Assembly: GCF_016632335.1 (NCBI RefSeq)
Contig: NZ_JAEPBG010000004.1
Span: forward strand, 248,001-312,000
DNA from: Noviherbaspirillum pedocola
GTDB lineage: Bacteria; Pseudomonadota; Gammaproteobacteria; Burkholderiales; Burkholderiaceae_D
Direction of reading: 5' to 3'
DNA: 64,000 nucleotides
This document shows positions 1-8,949 of this stretch, piece after piece; the first letter of the stretch is position 1, and every line of letters starts with the position of its first letter. Position numbers and translations under genes: made by a program. The notes below the pieces were generated by a model. The model was not told the DNA's origin and did no database searches. It saw nothing but the letters and a program-made list of their open reading frames with translations.

Positions 1-543
1 CGGCGTCACCGGCTGGCCATGCCTGGCAAGGTAATCGGGCGAAGCCACCACGACACGCTGCAGATCGCAGAGCTTGCGGCTGCGCAGCGAAGAGTCCTGC
101 AGCCGCCCCATGCGTATCGCGACGTCGAAGTTGTCTTCGATGAGATTGACGTTCGAGTCCGACAGCGAAAAGTGCATGCAGATCTTCGGGTATTTCGCCA
201 TGAACCCCGGCAGCGCCGGCACCAGCTGATCCATGCCGAATGCGTGCGGTGCACTGATGCGCAGATTGCCGGAGGGCTCGCTTGCCCGCACTTGCGCTTC
301 GGCTTCCTCGAGACTGTCGAGGATGCTGTTACAGGACAGCAGAAAGCGCTCGCCCTCGCTGGTCAATCGTTGCATGCGCGTCGATCGGTGCAGCAGCTGA
401 ACGCCAAGCCGTCGCTCGAGGCTGCTCATCATCTGGCTGACAAAGGGCTGGCTCACACCGAGCAGGTTCGCGGCGGCGGTAAAGCCGCCAGCCTCGACCA
501 CTGCCTTGAACACGCGCATCTCCAGCAAGCGCTCATCTCTCAT
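1..543 (-). CDS. LysR-family transcriptional regulator, C-terminus cut by window edge
   Basis: The first 181 residues of a LysR-type regulator are present. The N-terminus (MRDERLLEMRVFKAVVEAGG) is the winged helix-turn-helix, followed by the usual LQLLHRSTR-type wing (here VQLLHRSTRMQRL). The start of the LysR substrate-binding domain follows (NLRISAPHAFGMDQLVPALP, later LIEDNFDVAIRMGRLQDSSL), which resembles the group of LysR proteins that control efflux or catabolic genes. The ATG at 543 is preceded by AGGAGG at about 9 bases. The reading frame is open through base 1, so the gene is cut by the window rather than broken. The target is unknown; the next gene to the right (956) is divergent and about 410 bases away. 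Confidence 0.9.
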   Translation of the reverse strand, partial: MRDERLLEMRVFKAVVEAGGFTAAANLLGVSQPFVSQMMSSLERRLGVQLLHRSTRMQRLTSEGERFLLSCNSILDSLEEAEAQVRASEPSGNLRISAPHAFGMDQLVPALPGFMAKYPKICMHFSLSDSNVNLIEDNFDVAIRMGRLQDSSLRSRKLCDLQRVVVASPDYLARHGQPVTP

Positions 544-955
544 CGCGCGATTTCCTCCTCGTGGAATCCAATGACCAGTCCGATGTGAAAGCGGATATTC
601 TCAAACGCCTCTAGCGATTCATGCATCCTGTTACATTGCATCTCACTCATCTCTTGCCGGCCCGCCAGGGCTGTGACAAACACACGGGACCGTCAATATA
701 CAGGTCCGCTTCCCCGCAAGATTTCCGATCTGCACGAACGGCGCGCTCATAAGCCTTCTTTCTTCGTTGAGCTCATTGTGACTGCGACGCGAGATATGCC
801 TGGGCACGGCGGCTCATGCGCCGCTTGTGACTGCGCAATGCCGAAGCAATCCCTTTTCAGGATTACATTCATACAAACTAGAATGGCCCTGCCGCCGATC
901 CGGTGGCCGATCCGGTATCCCGGATGAATAACTAAAACGCGATCAGGAGACACAA
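544..955. other. Divergent intergenic region between LysR gene and binding-protein gene
   Basis: This 412-base gap separates the LysR gene from the plus-strand ABC binding-protein gene and should hold both promoters. TAGAAT at 879-884 is a fair -10 hexamer for the rightward gene, but no good -35 is visible. A 10-base direct repeat CCGATCCGGT occurs at 895-904 and 907-916 with a 2-base spacer (period 12), just downstream, and could be an operator. Open frames here have no recognisable domains and look like chance. Confidence 0.4.
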
Positions 956-2167
956 ATGACACGGCACAACAACGTACTTGCGGTACTGGCATCGACGCTG
1001 GCGCTCGGCCTCGCCGCTCCTGCCTCGGCGCAGATTTCAGGCGACTCGGTGAAGATAGGCTTCATCACCGACCTCTCGGGCTTGTATTCCGATACCGACG
1101 GCACCGGCGGCATCGAGGCGATCAAGATGGCGATCGCGGATTTCGGCGGCAACCTGGACGGGAAAAAAATCGAGCTGCTTACTGCCGATCACCAGAACAA
1201 GGCCGATATCGCGGCCGGCAAGGCGCGCGAATGGATAGACCGCGAAGGCGTGGACATGATCATCGGCGGCACCAATTCCGCGACCAGCCTGTCAATGGCA
1301 AAGGTCGCCGCCGAAAAGAAAAAACCTTTCATCTCGGTCGGTGCGGGTACGGCGCGATTGACCAATGAGGAATGCACGCCGTACACGGTCCACTATGCGT
1401 ACGACACGGTTGCGCTCGCCAGGGGAACAGGCGGCGCAGTGGTGAAGCAGGGGGGCAAGACCTGGTTCTTCCTGACCGCCGATTATGCGTTCGGCACCTC
1501 GCTGGAAAACGATACTGCCGCAGTGGTGAAGGCTTCGGGTGGCAAGGTGCTCGGTTCGGTGCGGCATCCGCTGTCGGCTTCGGATTTCTCTTCCTTCCTG
1601 TTGCAGGCGCAGGCGTCGAAGGCGGAGATCCTGGGCCTGGCCGATGCCGGCGGCGACACGATCAATGCCATCAAGTCCGCCAACGAGTTCGGCATTACCA
1701 AGACCATGAAGCTGGCCGGCCTGCTGATGTTCATTACCGACGTGCATTCGCTCACCCCGGCGCTGGCCAAGGGCATGTACCTGACCGACAGCTGGTACTG
1801 GGACCGGGACGATGACAGCCGCGCCTTCGCCAAGCGCTTCTACGCAAAGGAACACAAGATGCCGTCCAGCCTGCAGGCAGCCGATTACTCTTCCGCGCTG
1901 CAATACCTGAAGGCAGTCAAGGCGGCCGGCACGGACGATGGCGACAAGGTGATGGCGCAGTTGCGGTCGATGAAGCTCAACGACATGTATGTCAAGAACG
2001 GAACGGTAAGGCCGGACGGCACGATGGTGCATGACATGTATCTCATGCAGGTCAAGGAACCCGGGCAAGTCAAGCAGGGCTGGGACCTGCTGAATATCGT
2101 GCAGACGATCCCGGGCGAGCAGGCCTGGACCACCAAGGCGGAGACCAAGTGCACGTTATGGAAATAA
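956..2167 (+). CDS. ABC transporter substrate-binding protein, branched-chain amino acid (LivK) type
   Basis: A 403-residue periplasmic binding protein of the Peripla_BP_6 type. An N-terminal signal peptide ends at about residue 25 (LGLAAPASAQ). The mature protein opens with VKIGFITDLSGLYSDTDGTG, the hallmark of this family, and continues with WIDREGVDMIIGGTNSATS and GKTWFFLTADYAFGTSLEND. The ATG is preceded by AGGAG at a 6-base spacing. No permease or ATPase gene lies beside it: the next genes are a PsiF-like protein and glycogen enzymes, so it is an orphan component. In this family the ligand may be an amino acid, an amide or an aromatic acid and cannot be told from the sequence. Confidence 0.92.
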   Translation: MTRHNNVLAVLASTLALGLAAPASAQISGDSVKIGFITDLSGLYSDTDGTGGIEAIKMAIADFGGNLDGKKIELLTADHQNKADIAAGKAREWIDREGVDMIIGGTNSATSLSMAKVAAEKKKPFISVGAGTARLTNEECTPYTVHYAYDTVALARGTGGAVVKQGGKTWFFLTADYAFGTSLENDTAAVVKASGGKVLGSVRHPLSASDFSSFLLQAQASKAEILGLADAGGDTINAIKSANEFGITKTMKLAGLLMFITDVHSLTPALAKGMYLTDSWYWDRDDDSRAFAKRFYAKEHKMPSSLQAADYSSALQYLKAVKAAGTDDGDKVMAQLRSMKLNDMYVKNGTVRPDGTMVHDMYLMQVKEPGQVKQGWDLLNIVQTIPGEQAWTTKAETKCTLWK

Positions 2168-2211
2168 TCTGGCGGCCCGCCTGAAGCCGCATGACGCGGT
2201 GTTCGCCGACT

Positions 2212-2247
2212 GTCGACTTTCATGATGGCTTTCCCTGGAAAGTCGAC
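2212..2247. repeat. 10-base inverted repeat after the binding-protein gene
   Basis: GTCGACTTTC at 2212-2221 is exactly complementary to GAAAGTCGAC at 2238-2247, separated by 16 bases. It sits about 45 bases after the stop codon of the binding-protein gene. No run of T follows on the plus strand, so it is not a typical intrinsic terminator. It could be an RNA 3' end structure or a protein-binding site. Confidence 0.5.
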
Positions 2248-2346
2248 GTGAAAAGACAAGACAGGTGAACATCGCTTCAACGACTTGCGTACCTGCACAT
2301 TTTCGATGACCAGGCACCTTGCCTGATTAAACCAAAGGAAGCTTCG

Positions 2347-2616
2347 ATGAAGTCCATACTCGCCATCACTGTAGCGACACTGTTTTGCGCCGGCTCGGCG
2401 TTTGCCCAGGCACCTGCTGCCCCTGCGAAGCCCGCAGCGACAGTTGCAGCGCCTGCGATCCCGCCGCAGGGAAACACGGCAGCCGCGTCAGCAGCCGCAG
2501 CTTCTCCCGCCGCATCGATCTGCGCAACCAAGGCAGTTGACAAGAACGGACGCAAGCTGCACGGCGCCGCGAAAGCTTCGTTCATGAAAAAGTGCGAGGT
2601 CAATACGCTGAAGTAA
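2347..2616 (+). CDS. Small exported PsiF-like protein
   Basis: An 89-residue protein with a signal peptide (MKSILAITVATLFCAGSAFA) and an Ala/Pro-rich linker to about residue 55. A C-terminal segment with two cysteines (CATKAVDKNGRKLHGAAKAS, then FMKKCEV) matches the PsiF repeat pattern (C-x-A-x-K-x-L-x-G-x-A-R-x-x-F-M-x-x-C). PsiF proteins are periplasmic proteins of unknown function, phosphate-starvation inducible in E. coli. AAAGGAAGCTTCG precedes the ATG. It has no obvious partner among its neighbours. Confidence 0.75.
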   Translation: MKSILAITVATLFCAGSAFAQAPAAPAKPAATVAAPAIPPQGNTAAASAAAASPAASICATKAVDKNGRKLHGAAKASFMKKCEVNTLK

Positions 2617-2987
2617 GCGGCAGCGACTTGGAGGCGTTTGAAAACGGATTGAAGGCCTTCAATCCCGGTGCCTGATGGACGTATGGCGCAGGCGGCACTG
2701 CCGTGTGTTCCAGTGAGCGCCGGGCAAGAGCGCTGACCCGGATCGGGAGCACAAGCGCTATGTGCATGATCTGCGCGGGCCTGCCTCCCTGCCAGGGACA
2801 TCTCACGCATCCGGGTTGGCGTTTTCCGCTGGCAACGCCTCTCTCGGCAGGAGCGGTGTCCGTGTCAAGTTCACCTGCCGCTGGATTGGTCCGCGTCAAT
2901 GTGGCGTTTCAGCTCACGCACACAATGAAATTCCGTCAGTGCTGCGCGTGCGACGGGTAGCGATACACATGCGCAAGGATGGTATCG
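2617..2987. other. Intergenic region with a perfect palindrome and no recognised gene
   Basis: About 370 bases between the PsiF-like gene and the glycosyltransferase. The only structure noted is the 20-base perfect palindrome at 2646-2665 (separate entry). Open frames in this stretch carry no domain or convincing ribosome-binding site. The glycosyltransferase promoter should be near the right end, but no convincing -35/-10 pair was found. Confidence 0.4.
2646..2665. repeat. 20-base perfect palindrome without spacer
   Basis: GGATTGAAGG at 2646-2655 is followed directly by its reverse complement CCTTCAATCC at 2656-2665. It lies 30 bases downstream of the PsiF-like stop codon. A gapless 10+10 palindrome is expected by chance less than once in a window of this size. 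As RNA it would form a short hairpin with a tight GGCC loop, and no T-run follows. A dimeric-regulator operator or a weak terminator are both possible. Confidence 0.6.
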
Positions 2988-4040
2988 ATGACGCGGATCG
3001 CACAGGTCGCGCCACTGTTCGAGAGCGTGCCGCCGAAGGCCTATGGCGGCACTGAAAGAGTGGTGTCCTACCTGACAGAAGAGCTGGTTCGACTCGGACA
3101 TGAGGTAACGCTGTTCGCTTCCGCGGACTCGGTGACCGCGGCGCGCCTGCTCGCGCCTGTTGCGAGCAGCATCCGCCCGGTTCCCGGCAACCAGGAATGG
3201 CTTGCCTACCACGCGATACAGATGGATGAGGTGCGCCGGCATGCGCATGAGTTCGACATCATCCACTTTCATACCGATATGCTGCATTTCCCGACCGCGT
3301 TGCAGTTGGGCGTGCCGCATCTCACCACCCTGCATGGCCGGCTCGACCTGCCGCAGCTGACGCCGCTATTGCGCCATTTTTCGGGCTCGCCGCTGGTGTC
3401 CATTTCAGATGCCCAACGCCGTCCGCAGGCCGCCGCGAACTGGGCCGGCACCGTGCATCACGGCTTGCCGGCGGATCTATACCGGCTATCCGAGACAGCC
3501 AGCGAATATCTGTTGTTCATCGGCCGGGTTTCGCCGGAAAAGCGCGTCGACCGGGCTATTGATATCGCATGCCGCTGCGGCATGCCGCTGTACATAGGCG
3601 CGAAGGTCGATCCTGCCGATGCCGCCTACTTTGAACGCGAGATTGCGCCCCTGCTGCGGCTGCCCGGCGTGCACTTTCTCGGCGAGATCAGTCAGTCGCA
3701 GAAACGTGAATTGCTCGAGCATGCGAAGGCACTGCTTTTTCCCATCGATTGGCCAGAACCATTTGGCCTGGTCATGATCGAAGCGTTCGCGTGCGGCACG
3801 CCGGTGATTGCTTACGACCATGGATCGGTATCGGAAGTTGTCGAGCACGGCGCTACCGGCTTCATCGTTCATGACCAGGAAGAAGCGGTCGAGATGACGC
3901 GCCGTATCGGCATGCTCGATCGCCTTGCATGCCGCGCGGAATTCGAGCGACGCTTCACCGCGACGCGGATGGCAGAGGGCTATCTGCGGATCTACGAACA
4001 ATTGCTGTCTTCGGGATCAGCCTCAAGGAGCACGCCATGA
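2988..4040 (+). CDS. Glycosyltransferase family 4 (GT-B fold)
   Basis: A 350-residue retaining GT-B glycosyltransferase. The N-terminal acceptor domain starts MTRIAQVAPLFESVPPKAYG followed by GTERVVSYLTEELVRLGHEV, as in GT4 enzymes. The C-terminal donor domain has FIGRVSPEKRVDRAIDIA and the E-x7-E motif in PEPFGLVMIEAFACGTPVI, which binds the nucleotide-sugar. The ATG at 2988 was chosen over the one at 2979 because AAGG at 2975-2978 lies 9 bases before 2988 but touches 2979. The stop codon overlaps the next start (ATGA), so it is translationally coupled to a glycogen-debranching-type enzyme. The pair probably acts on an alpha-glucan or on a glucoside; the exact product is unknown. Confidence 0.88.
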   Translation: MTRIAQVAPLFESVPPKAYGGTERVVSYLTEELVRLGHEVTLFASADSVTAARLLAPVASSIRPVPGNQEWLAYHAIQMDEVRRHAHEFDIIHFHTDMLHFPTALQLGVPHLTTLHGRLDLPQLTPLLRHFSGSPLVSISDAQRRPQAAANWAGTVHHGLPADLYRLSETASEYLLFIGRVSPEKRVDRAIDIACRCGMPLYIGAKVDPADAAYFEREIAPLLRLPGVHFLGEISQSQKRELLEHAKALLFPIDWPEPFGLVMIEAFACGTPVIAYDHGSVSEVVEHGATGFIVHDQEEAVEMTRRIGMLDRLACRAEFERRFTATRMAEGYLRIYEQLLSSGSASRSTP

Positions 4041-6205
4041 TCCAAAAAGTCCGGCTTGGCGAGGAGTGGTACATCCTCGCAGCGGCATCTCCGGTGGACG
4101 AGCGCCGCCGCGTGCTGAAAGACAATGAAACCTTCGCCGTCTTCGACCGCTTCGGGGATGCCCAGTCCATCGGCCTGGGCGAGGAAGGCATCTATTACGG
4201 CGACACCTGCTTCCTGTCCCATCTCGAAATGCAGATCGGCGGCATGCGGCCGATGTTCCTGAACTCGACAGTCCGCGGCGACAACGGCCTGTTCGTCATC
4301 GAACTGATGAACCCGGACCTGCATCCCGGCACCGATGAAGCCATACCGAAAGGCGTGCTGCATCTGTTCCGTGCCAAGCTGCTGCGCAATAACGCTTCCT
4401 ACGAGCACGTGCGCATCGTCAACTTCGGACTGGAACGCATACGCACCTCGCTGACCTTCCTGTTCGGCTCGGACTTCAAGGACATCTTCGAAGTGCGCGG
4501 TTTCAATCGCACCAGGCGCGGCGTCGATCTGCCGCCGCAGGTTAGCGTCGCCGAGGTCCTGCTCGGCTATCGGGGCCTGGATGAGATCGTGCGGCACACC
4601 CGCGTGGAATTCGATCCGGCGCCGCAGCGACTGGTGCAGGACCAGGCCGAGTTCCAACTGGACCTGGCGCCGAAGGAGGAAGCGCATTGCTACCTCACGA
4701 TAGGCTACGAGGAAGGCCAGGCCAGCGCTGCGCCGCGGCCTGCATACTTCGAGGTCTACCGCCGTTGCGATGAAGAGATGCGCGCGCGGCAGCAGCAGCG
4801 CTGCCGGATATCGAGTTCCGACCCGCTGTTCAACAGCTGGGTCGACCGTTCCACTTCGGACCTGATCATGCTGAGCACCCGGCTGCGGGACGGCGAGTAT
4901 CCGTATGCCGGCTTGCCCTGGTATTCCACCACCTTCGGCCGCGACGGCATCCTGACCGCATGGGAAATGCTATGGGTCGAGCCGCAGATGGCGCGCGGCG
5001 TGCTCGGCTTTCTGGCGGCGAACCAGGCAAGCGACATGGACCCGGCGCGCGATGCCGAGCCCGGCAAGATCCTGCATGAAGCACGCAATGGCGAGCTGGC
5101 GCGGCTGGGCGAGACGCCATTTCGTCGCTATTACGGCACCGTCGACGCCACGCCGCTGTTTGTCGGACTGGCCGGCGCCTATCACCAGCGCACCGGCGAC
5201 CTCGAGTTCATCCGCTCGATCTGGACCAATATCCTCGATGCGCTCAGCTGGATCGATGAATACGGCGACCGCGACGGCGATGGCTTCGTCGAATATGCGC
5301 GCCATACCGAAAAGGGGCTGGCGCAGCAGGGTTGGAAAGATTCGCATGATTCGGTGTTTCATCACGATGGCCAGCTTGCCGAGGCGCCGATTGCGCTGTG
5401 TGAAGTGCAGGGCTATGTCTATGATGCGAAAGTCCAGGCGGCACGGCTGGCGAACCTGCTCGGCGACCATGAAATGGCGCGGCGGCTGGAAAGCGCCGCA
5501 GCCGAGTTGAAGCGCGAATTCAATCGTCGCTTCTGGTGTCCTGAAATTCGCATGTATGCGCTGGCGCTGGATGGCAGCAAGCGCCAGTGCGCAGTTGGGG
5601 CCTCGAATGCCGGGCATGCGCTGTGGAGCGGCATTGCCACCGAGGAGTATGCGTCGCAAGTGGCGCAATCCCTGGTGTCGGCAGACTTCTTCTGCGGCTG
5701 GGGCGTGCGCACGCTGCGCGCGGACGAGGTGCGTTACAACCCGATGGCGTATCACAACGGCTCGGTATGGCCGCATGACAATGCATTGATCGCGGCCGGC
5801 ATGGCGCGTTACGGGATGACTGACAAGGCGCTGCAGATCTTCACCGGCATGCGCGAAGTGAGCCTGTACATGGATCAGCATCGCATGCCCGAGCTGTTCT
5901 GCGGTTTCGAGAAGCGGCCGGAAGAAGGGCCGACACTGTATCCCGTCGCCTGTTCGCCGCAAGCCTGGGCGGCAGCAAGCGTTTTCTATCTGTTGCAGGC
6001 ATGCCTGGGTCTGTCCTTCGATGCGGCGCAGAACCGCGTATGTTTCCGCAACCCGCGCCTTCCCGACTTCCTCGACTCGCTGAGCTTCCGCGACCTTGCG
6101 GTCGGGAATGCGACCGTCGACCTGCAACTGCAGCGCTACCCGCACAACGTCGGCATCAATATCGTGCGCAAGGATGGCAATGTCAGCGTCGTGAATCTGG
6201 CCTGA
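4037..6205 (+). CDS. Amylo-alpha-1,6-glucosidase / glycogen-debranching-type protein
   Basis: A 722-residue protein starting at the ATG of an ATGA overlap with the glycosyltransferase gene, with AAGGAG at 4025-4030. Residues about 30-230 form the GDE N-terminal domain found in bacterial debranching-type enzymes. The rest is an (alpha/alpha)6-barrel GH-like domain with GLPWYSTTFGRDGILTAWEM, DRDGDGFVEYARH and YNPMAYHNGSVWPHDNALIA, typical of amylo-alpha-1,6-glucosidase. It would hydrolyse alpha-1,6 branch stubs of glycogen or a related glucan in the cytoplasm; no signal peptide is seen. Many proteins of this group next to GT4 genes have no proven activity, so the substrate is inferred. An earlier in-frame start at 3929 lies deep inside the previous gene and was rejected. 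Confidence 0.9.
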   Translation: MIQKVRLGEEWYILAAASPVDERRRVLKDNETFAVFDRFGDAQSIGLGEEGIYYGDTCFLSHLEMQIGGMRPMFLNSTVRGDNGLFVIELMNPDLHPGTDEAIPKGVLHLFRAKLLRNNASYEHVRIVNFGLERIRTSLTFLFGSDFKDIFEVRGFNRTRRGVDLPPQVSVAEVLLGYRGLDEIVRHTRVEFDPAPQRLVQDQAEFQLDLAPKEEAHCYLTIGYEEGQASAAPRPAYFEVYRRCDEEMRARQQQRCRISSSDPLFNSWVDRSTSDLIMLSTRLRDGEYPYAGLPWYSTTFGRDGILTAWEMLWVEPQMARGVLGFLAANQASDMDPARDAEPGKILHEARNGELARLGETPFRRYYGTVDATPLFVGLAGAYHQRTGDLEFIRSIWTNILDALSWIDEYGDRDGDGFVEYARHTEKGLAQQGWKDSHDSVFHHDGQLAEAPIALCEVQGYVYDAKVQAARLANLLGDHEMARRLESAAAELKREFNRRFWCPEIRMYALALDGSKRQCAVGASNAGHALWSGIATEEYASQVAQSLVSADFFCGWGVRTLRADEVRYNPMAYHNGSVWPHDNALIAAGMARYGMTDKALQIFTGMREVSLYMDQHRMPELFCGFEKRPEEGPTLYPVACSPQAWAAASVFYLLQACLGLSFDAAQNRVCFRNPRLPDFLDSLSFRDLAVGNATVDLQLQRYPHNVGINIVRKDGNVSVVNLA

Positions 6206-6284
6206 TGTCACGGTAAGCGCAAGAATGCGGCCGGCATCGCACTGATGGCCTTGGGCGGCAACAGCAACTTACAGGAGACGGGAA

Positions 6285-7868
6285 TTGCGCCAAGGTTCGT
6301 TTCCCGTCCTGCAACTGATCGGCCCGCTCATTGCGGCGGGCGGACTGCTACTTTCGGGATGCGCTCGATGGAGAGCGGATCCGGCAGAAACGCCGCGCAG
6401 CATGGCGTCGGTCACGGCCGAAGCGCATGGCGCGGACCATTACGATATCGGCCGGATGAATTTCAATAGCCCGCCCGCGGTCGTTACCACGGAGCGCCAC
6501 ACCGGCCCGTTCGCGGCTGGCCGCGCGCTCAGCTACGCGGCCGCTCTCCAACCCCTGGATCCGGATCCGGTCAAGGAAATCCGCATCGACGCCATGCATC
6601 GGATCATTGAACTTGCACCGGGCGTGCAATATGGCGCGTGGACTCTGGGCGGCACCGTACCTGGGCCAACGATACGCGCGCGCGTCGGTGACCGTATCAG
6701 GTTTTCGATGACGAACCGCTCGGATGAGTTGATGCCGGGCGTCCAGATGGTGGCCGCTCCCCTGATGCACTCGATGGATTTCCATGCCGCCATGGTGGCG
6801 CCACAGGACAAGTACCGTTCCATCGCTCCCGGACTAAGCATCTCGTTCGAGTTCACCCTGAACTACCCCGGGGTGTACATGTACCACTGCGGTACGCCGA
6901 TGGTGCTGGAGCATATCGCCTCCGGCATGTACGGCATGGTGGTTGTGGAGCCGCGCGCGGGCTATCCCACCAAAGCCGATCGCGAGTATGCCGTGATCCA
7001 GAGCGAGTTCTACACGAAGCCCGATCCGGACAATCGGCGTATCGACGGGCAGCCCCTCCATGTGCTGGACGGCGACCGGGTACGCTCAAGAGCACCGACC
7101 TATACGGTGTTCAACGGCCGATACAACGGCATGGTCGACCAGCCCCTGGTGGCCAAGCCCGGCGAACGGGTACGCCTGTTCGTGCTGAACGTGGGACCGT
7201 CGAATACGTCCAGCTTCCATGTGGTCGGCACGATTTTCGATCGTGTCTGGCTCGAAGGGAATCCCGACAACCAGCTGCGCGGCGCGCAGACCGTTCTGCT
7301 TGGCTCGTCCAATAGTGCCATCGTGGAGTTCGTGGTGCCGCAAGCCGGCATCTACACCATGGTGGACCACGAGTTCGCCAGCGCGTCCCAGGGAGCCGTC
7401 GGCCTGATCGACGCGGGCGGCAAATCTGAGCAAGGCACGCATGGGGCAGAGCACCACAACATCCCGGCGACAGCGGTCCCCACAGATCCGGTTGCGGTCA
7501 GGGGCAAGATGGCTTTCGACTCGAAATGCCTGGCATGCCACTCTATCGGCGGTGGCCCCAGGTTGGGGCCGGATCTACTCGGCGTGACCGGACGGCGTGA
7601 TACCGCCTGGCTGAAACGGTGGCTGAAATCACCGGAGAAAATGCTGCAAGGCGATCCGCAGGCGCAGGAACTGCTCGCGCAATGGAAGGTGCCGATGCCG
7701 AATCAGAACCTGGCGGACCGCGACATTGACCAGTACCTTGCGTATCTCAGGTGGGCCGATGAAAACCTGCAGCCGCGTGGCAAGGTGCAGCCCCAGCCTG
7801 GCGCCCCGGGTGCTGCCTTGCCGCCGGACCGGAAGCAATTGGTAGAGCCCATGCCGGCGAGAAGGTAG
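6285..7868 (+). CDS. nirK: Copper nitrite reductase (NirK) fused to C-terminal cytochrome c, lipoprotein
   Basis: A 527-residue protein read from a TTG at 6285, preceded by AGGAG at 6273-6277. Residues 1-26 form a lipoprotein signal with lipobox LLSGC (Cys26). Two cupredoxin domains carry the NirK ligands. Type 1 copper: His162, Cys202, His210, Met215. Type 2 copper: His167, His201, His362. Catalytic pair: Asp165 and His312. A C-terminal class I cytochrome c domain has CLACH (415-419) and a likely axial Met471. This heme-copper architecture is known from Ralstonia pickettii NirK, which reduces nitrite to NO with electrons from its own heme. No other denitrification genes (nor, nos, nnr) are in the window. 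The spacing Cys202 to His210 is one residue shorter than in classical enzymes, as in many NirK relatives, so activity is inferred. Confidence 0.85.
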   Translation: MRQGSFPVLQLIGPLIAAGGLLLSGCARWRADPAETPRSMASVTAEAHGADHYDIGRMNFNSPPAVVTTERHTGPFAAGRALSYAAALQPLDPDPVKEIRIDAMHRIIELAPGVQYGAWTLGGTVPGPTIRARVGDRIRFSMTNRSDELMPGVQMVAAPLMHSMDFHAAMVAPQDKYRSIAPGLSISFEFTLNYPGVYMYHCGTPMVLEHIASGMYGMVVVEPRAGYPTKADREYAVIQSEFYTKPDPDNRRIDGQPLHVLDGDRVRSRAPTYTVFNGRYNGMVDQPLVAKPGERVRLFVLNVGPSNTSSFHVVGTIFDRVWLEGNPDNQLRGAQTVLLGSSNSAIVEFVVPQAGIYTMVDHEFASASQGAVGLIDAGGKSEQGTHGAEHHNIPATAVPTDPVAVRGKMAFDSKCLACHSIGGGPRLGPDLLGVTGRRDTAWLKRWLKSPEKMLQGDPQAQELLAQWKVPMPNQNLADRDIDQYLAYLRWADENLQPRGKVQPQPGAPGAALPPDRKQLVEPMPARR

Positions 7869-7919
7869 AAGAGCAGGATGCATCCGGCACCGCATCGCAT
7901 CACATCGTGCGGACCGGCT

Positions 7920-8915
7920 TCAGCCGCGCCGCGTCGCCAGAGTAATTGCCTGGCGCATGGCTTCCAGCATGCTGCCTTCATCGGCGATGCCTTTGCCGGC
8001 GATGTCGAAAGCCGTGCCGTGGTCCACCGAGGTGCGGATGACCGGCAAGCCAACCGTGATGTTGACCCCGGCCTCGAGTCCCATCACCTTTACCGGCCCA
8101 TGGCCCTGGTCGTGGTACATCGCGACCACCAGGTCGAAGTCTCCGCGCCCCGCGCGGTAAAACAGCGTATCGGCCGGCAACGGTCCTTCGACCATGCGCC
8201 CCAGCGCCTGTTGCGCCCGCACTGCGGGGATGATCTTCTCTTCTTCCTCGCCGTGGCCGAACAAGCCGTTCTCGCCGGCATGCGGGTTGATGCCGCATAC
8301 GCCGATGCGAGGGTTCGCGATCCCGGCGCGCACCAGCGTCGTATACCCGCGTTCGATCGTACGCTCGACCAGTCCCGGCTCGATCTTGCGGATGGCATCG
8401 AGCAGCCCGATGTGCGTGGTTACATGGATCACGCGCAGCTTCGGCGCCACCAGCATCATCGATACTTCGGGCGTGTTGGTGAGCTTGGCCAGCATTTCAG
8501 TGTGGCCGGGAAAAATATGTCCACCGGCGTGCAGGGCTTCCTTGTTCAGCGGGGCGGTGCAGATGGCATCGATTTCCTCCCTGAGCGCCAACTGCACCGC
8601 GCGCTCGATATAGCAGTAAGCGGCATGGCCGCACAGGGCGGACAGCTGGCCGAAAGGAAGATGCGGCGGGATCAGTCCCAGGTCGATGCATTCGACGACG
8701 CCATATTCGTAACTTGCGGCATGCACATCCTCGATGGCATGCAGCTTGAGCTTGCTTCCAACGATTTCTCCTGCCTCGCGCAAACGGTTGATATCGCCGA
8801 TGACCAGCGGCCGGCAGTGTTCGTACAAATCCTTGGCGGCCAGGCATTTCATGATGACCTCTGGACCGACGCCCGCGGCGTCGCCCATGGTGATGGCAAT
8901 GATCGGACGGTACAT
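7920..8915 (-). CDS. PdxA-family 4-phospho acid-sugar dehydrogenase (PdxA2 type)
   Basis: A 331-residue member of the 4-hydroxythreonine-4-phosphate dehydrogenase family: it begins MYRPIIAITMGDAAGVGPEV and has CTAPLNKEALHAGGHIFPGHTEML (split here only by reading), YHDQGHGPVK with metal-ligand His residues, and INITVGLP-like VNITVGLPVIRTSVDHGTAFD. It follows a DUF1537 kinase by 34 bases. In known four-carbon acid-sugar pathways the kinase phosphorylates D-threonate or D-erythronate, and this enzyme (PdxA2) oxidises and decarboxylates the 4-phosphate to dihydroxyacetone phosphate. The pairing makes that role likelier than vitamin B6 synthesis. TTTGCCTTTGAA-type A/G-rich sequence (AAAGGAAAG) precedes the start. 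Confidence 0.88.
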   Translation of the reverse strand: MYRPIIAITMGDAAGVGPEVIMKCLAAKDLYEHCRPLVIGDINRLREAGEIVGSKLKLHAIEDVHAASYEYGVVECIDLGLIPPHLPFGQLSALCGHAAYCYIERAVQLALREEIDAICTAPLNKEALHAGGHIFPGHTEMLAKLTNTPEVSMMLVAPKLRVIHVTTHIGLLDAIRKIEPGLVERTIERGYTTLVRAGIANPRIGVCGINPHAGENGLFGHGEEEEKIIPAVRAQQALGRMVEGPLPADTLFYRAGRGDFDLVVAMYHDQGHGPVKVMGLEAGVNITVGLPVIRTSVDHGTAFDIAGKGIADEGSMLEAMRQAITLATRRG

Positions 8916-8949
8916 GATGAGCTTTCCTTTGAATGGCTGTTGGGCCGGA

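Noticed and set aside
1292-2068. Long antisense open frames over many genes, for example opposite the first binding-protein gene
   Set aside because: Codon bias of a high-GC genome creates long open frames opposite real genes; these have no family motifs and no ribosome-binding sites.
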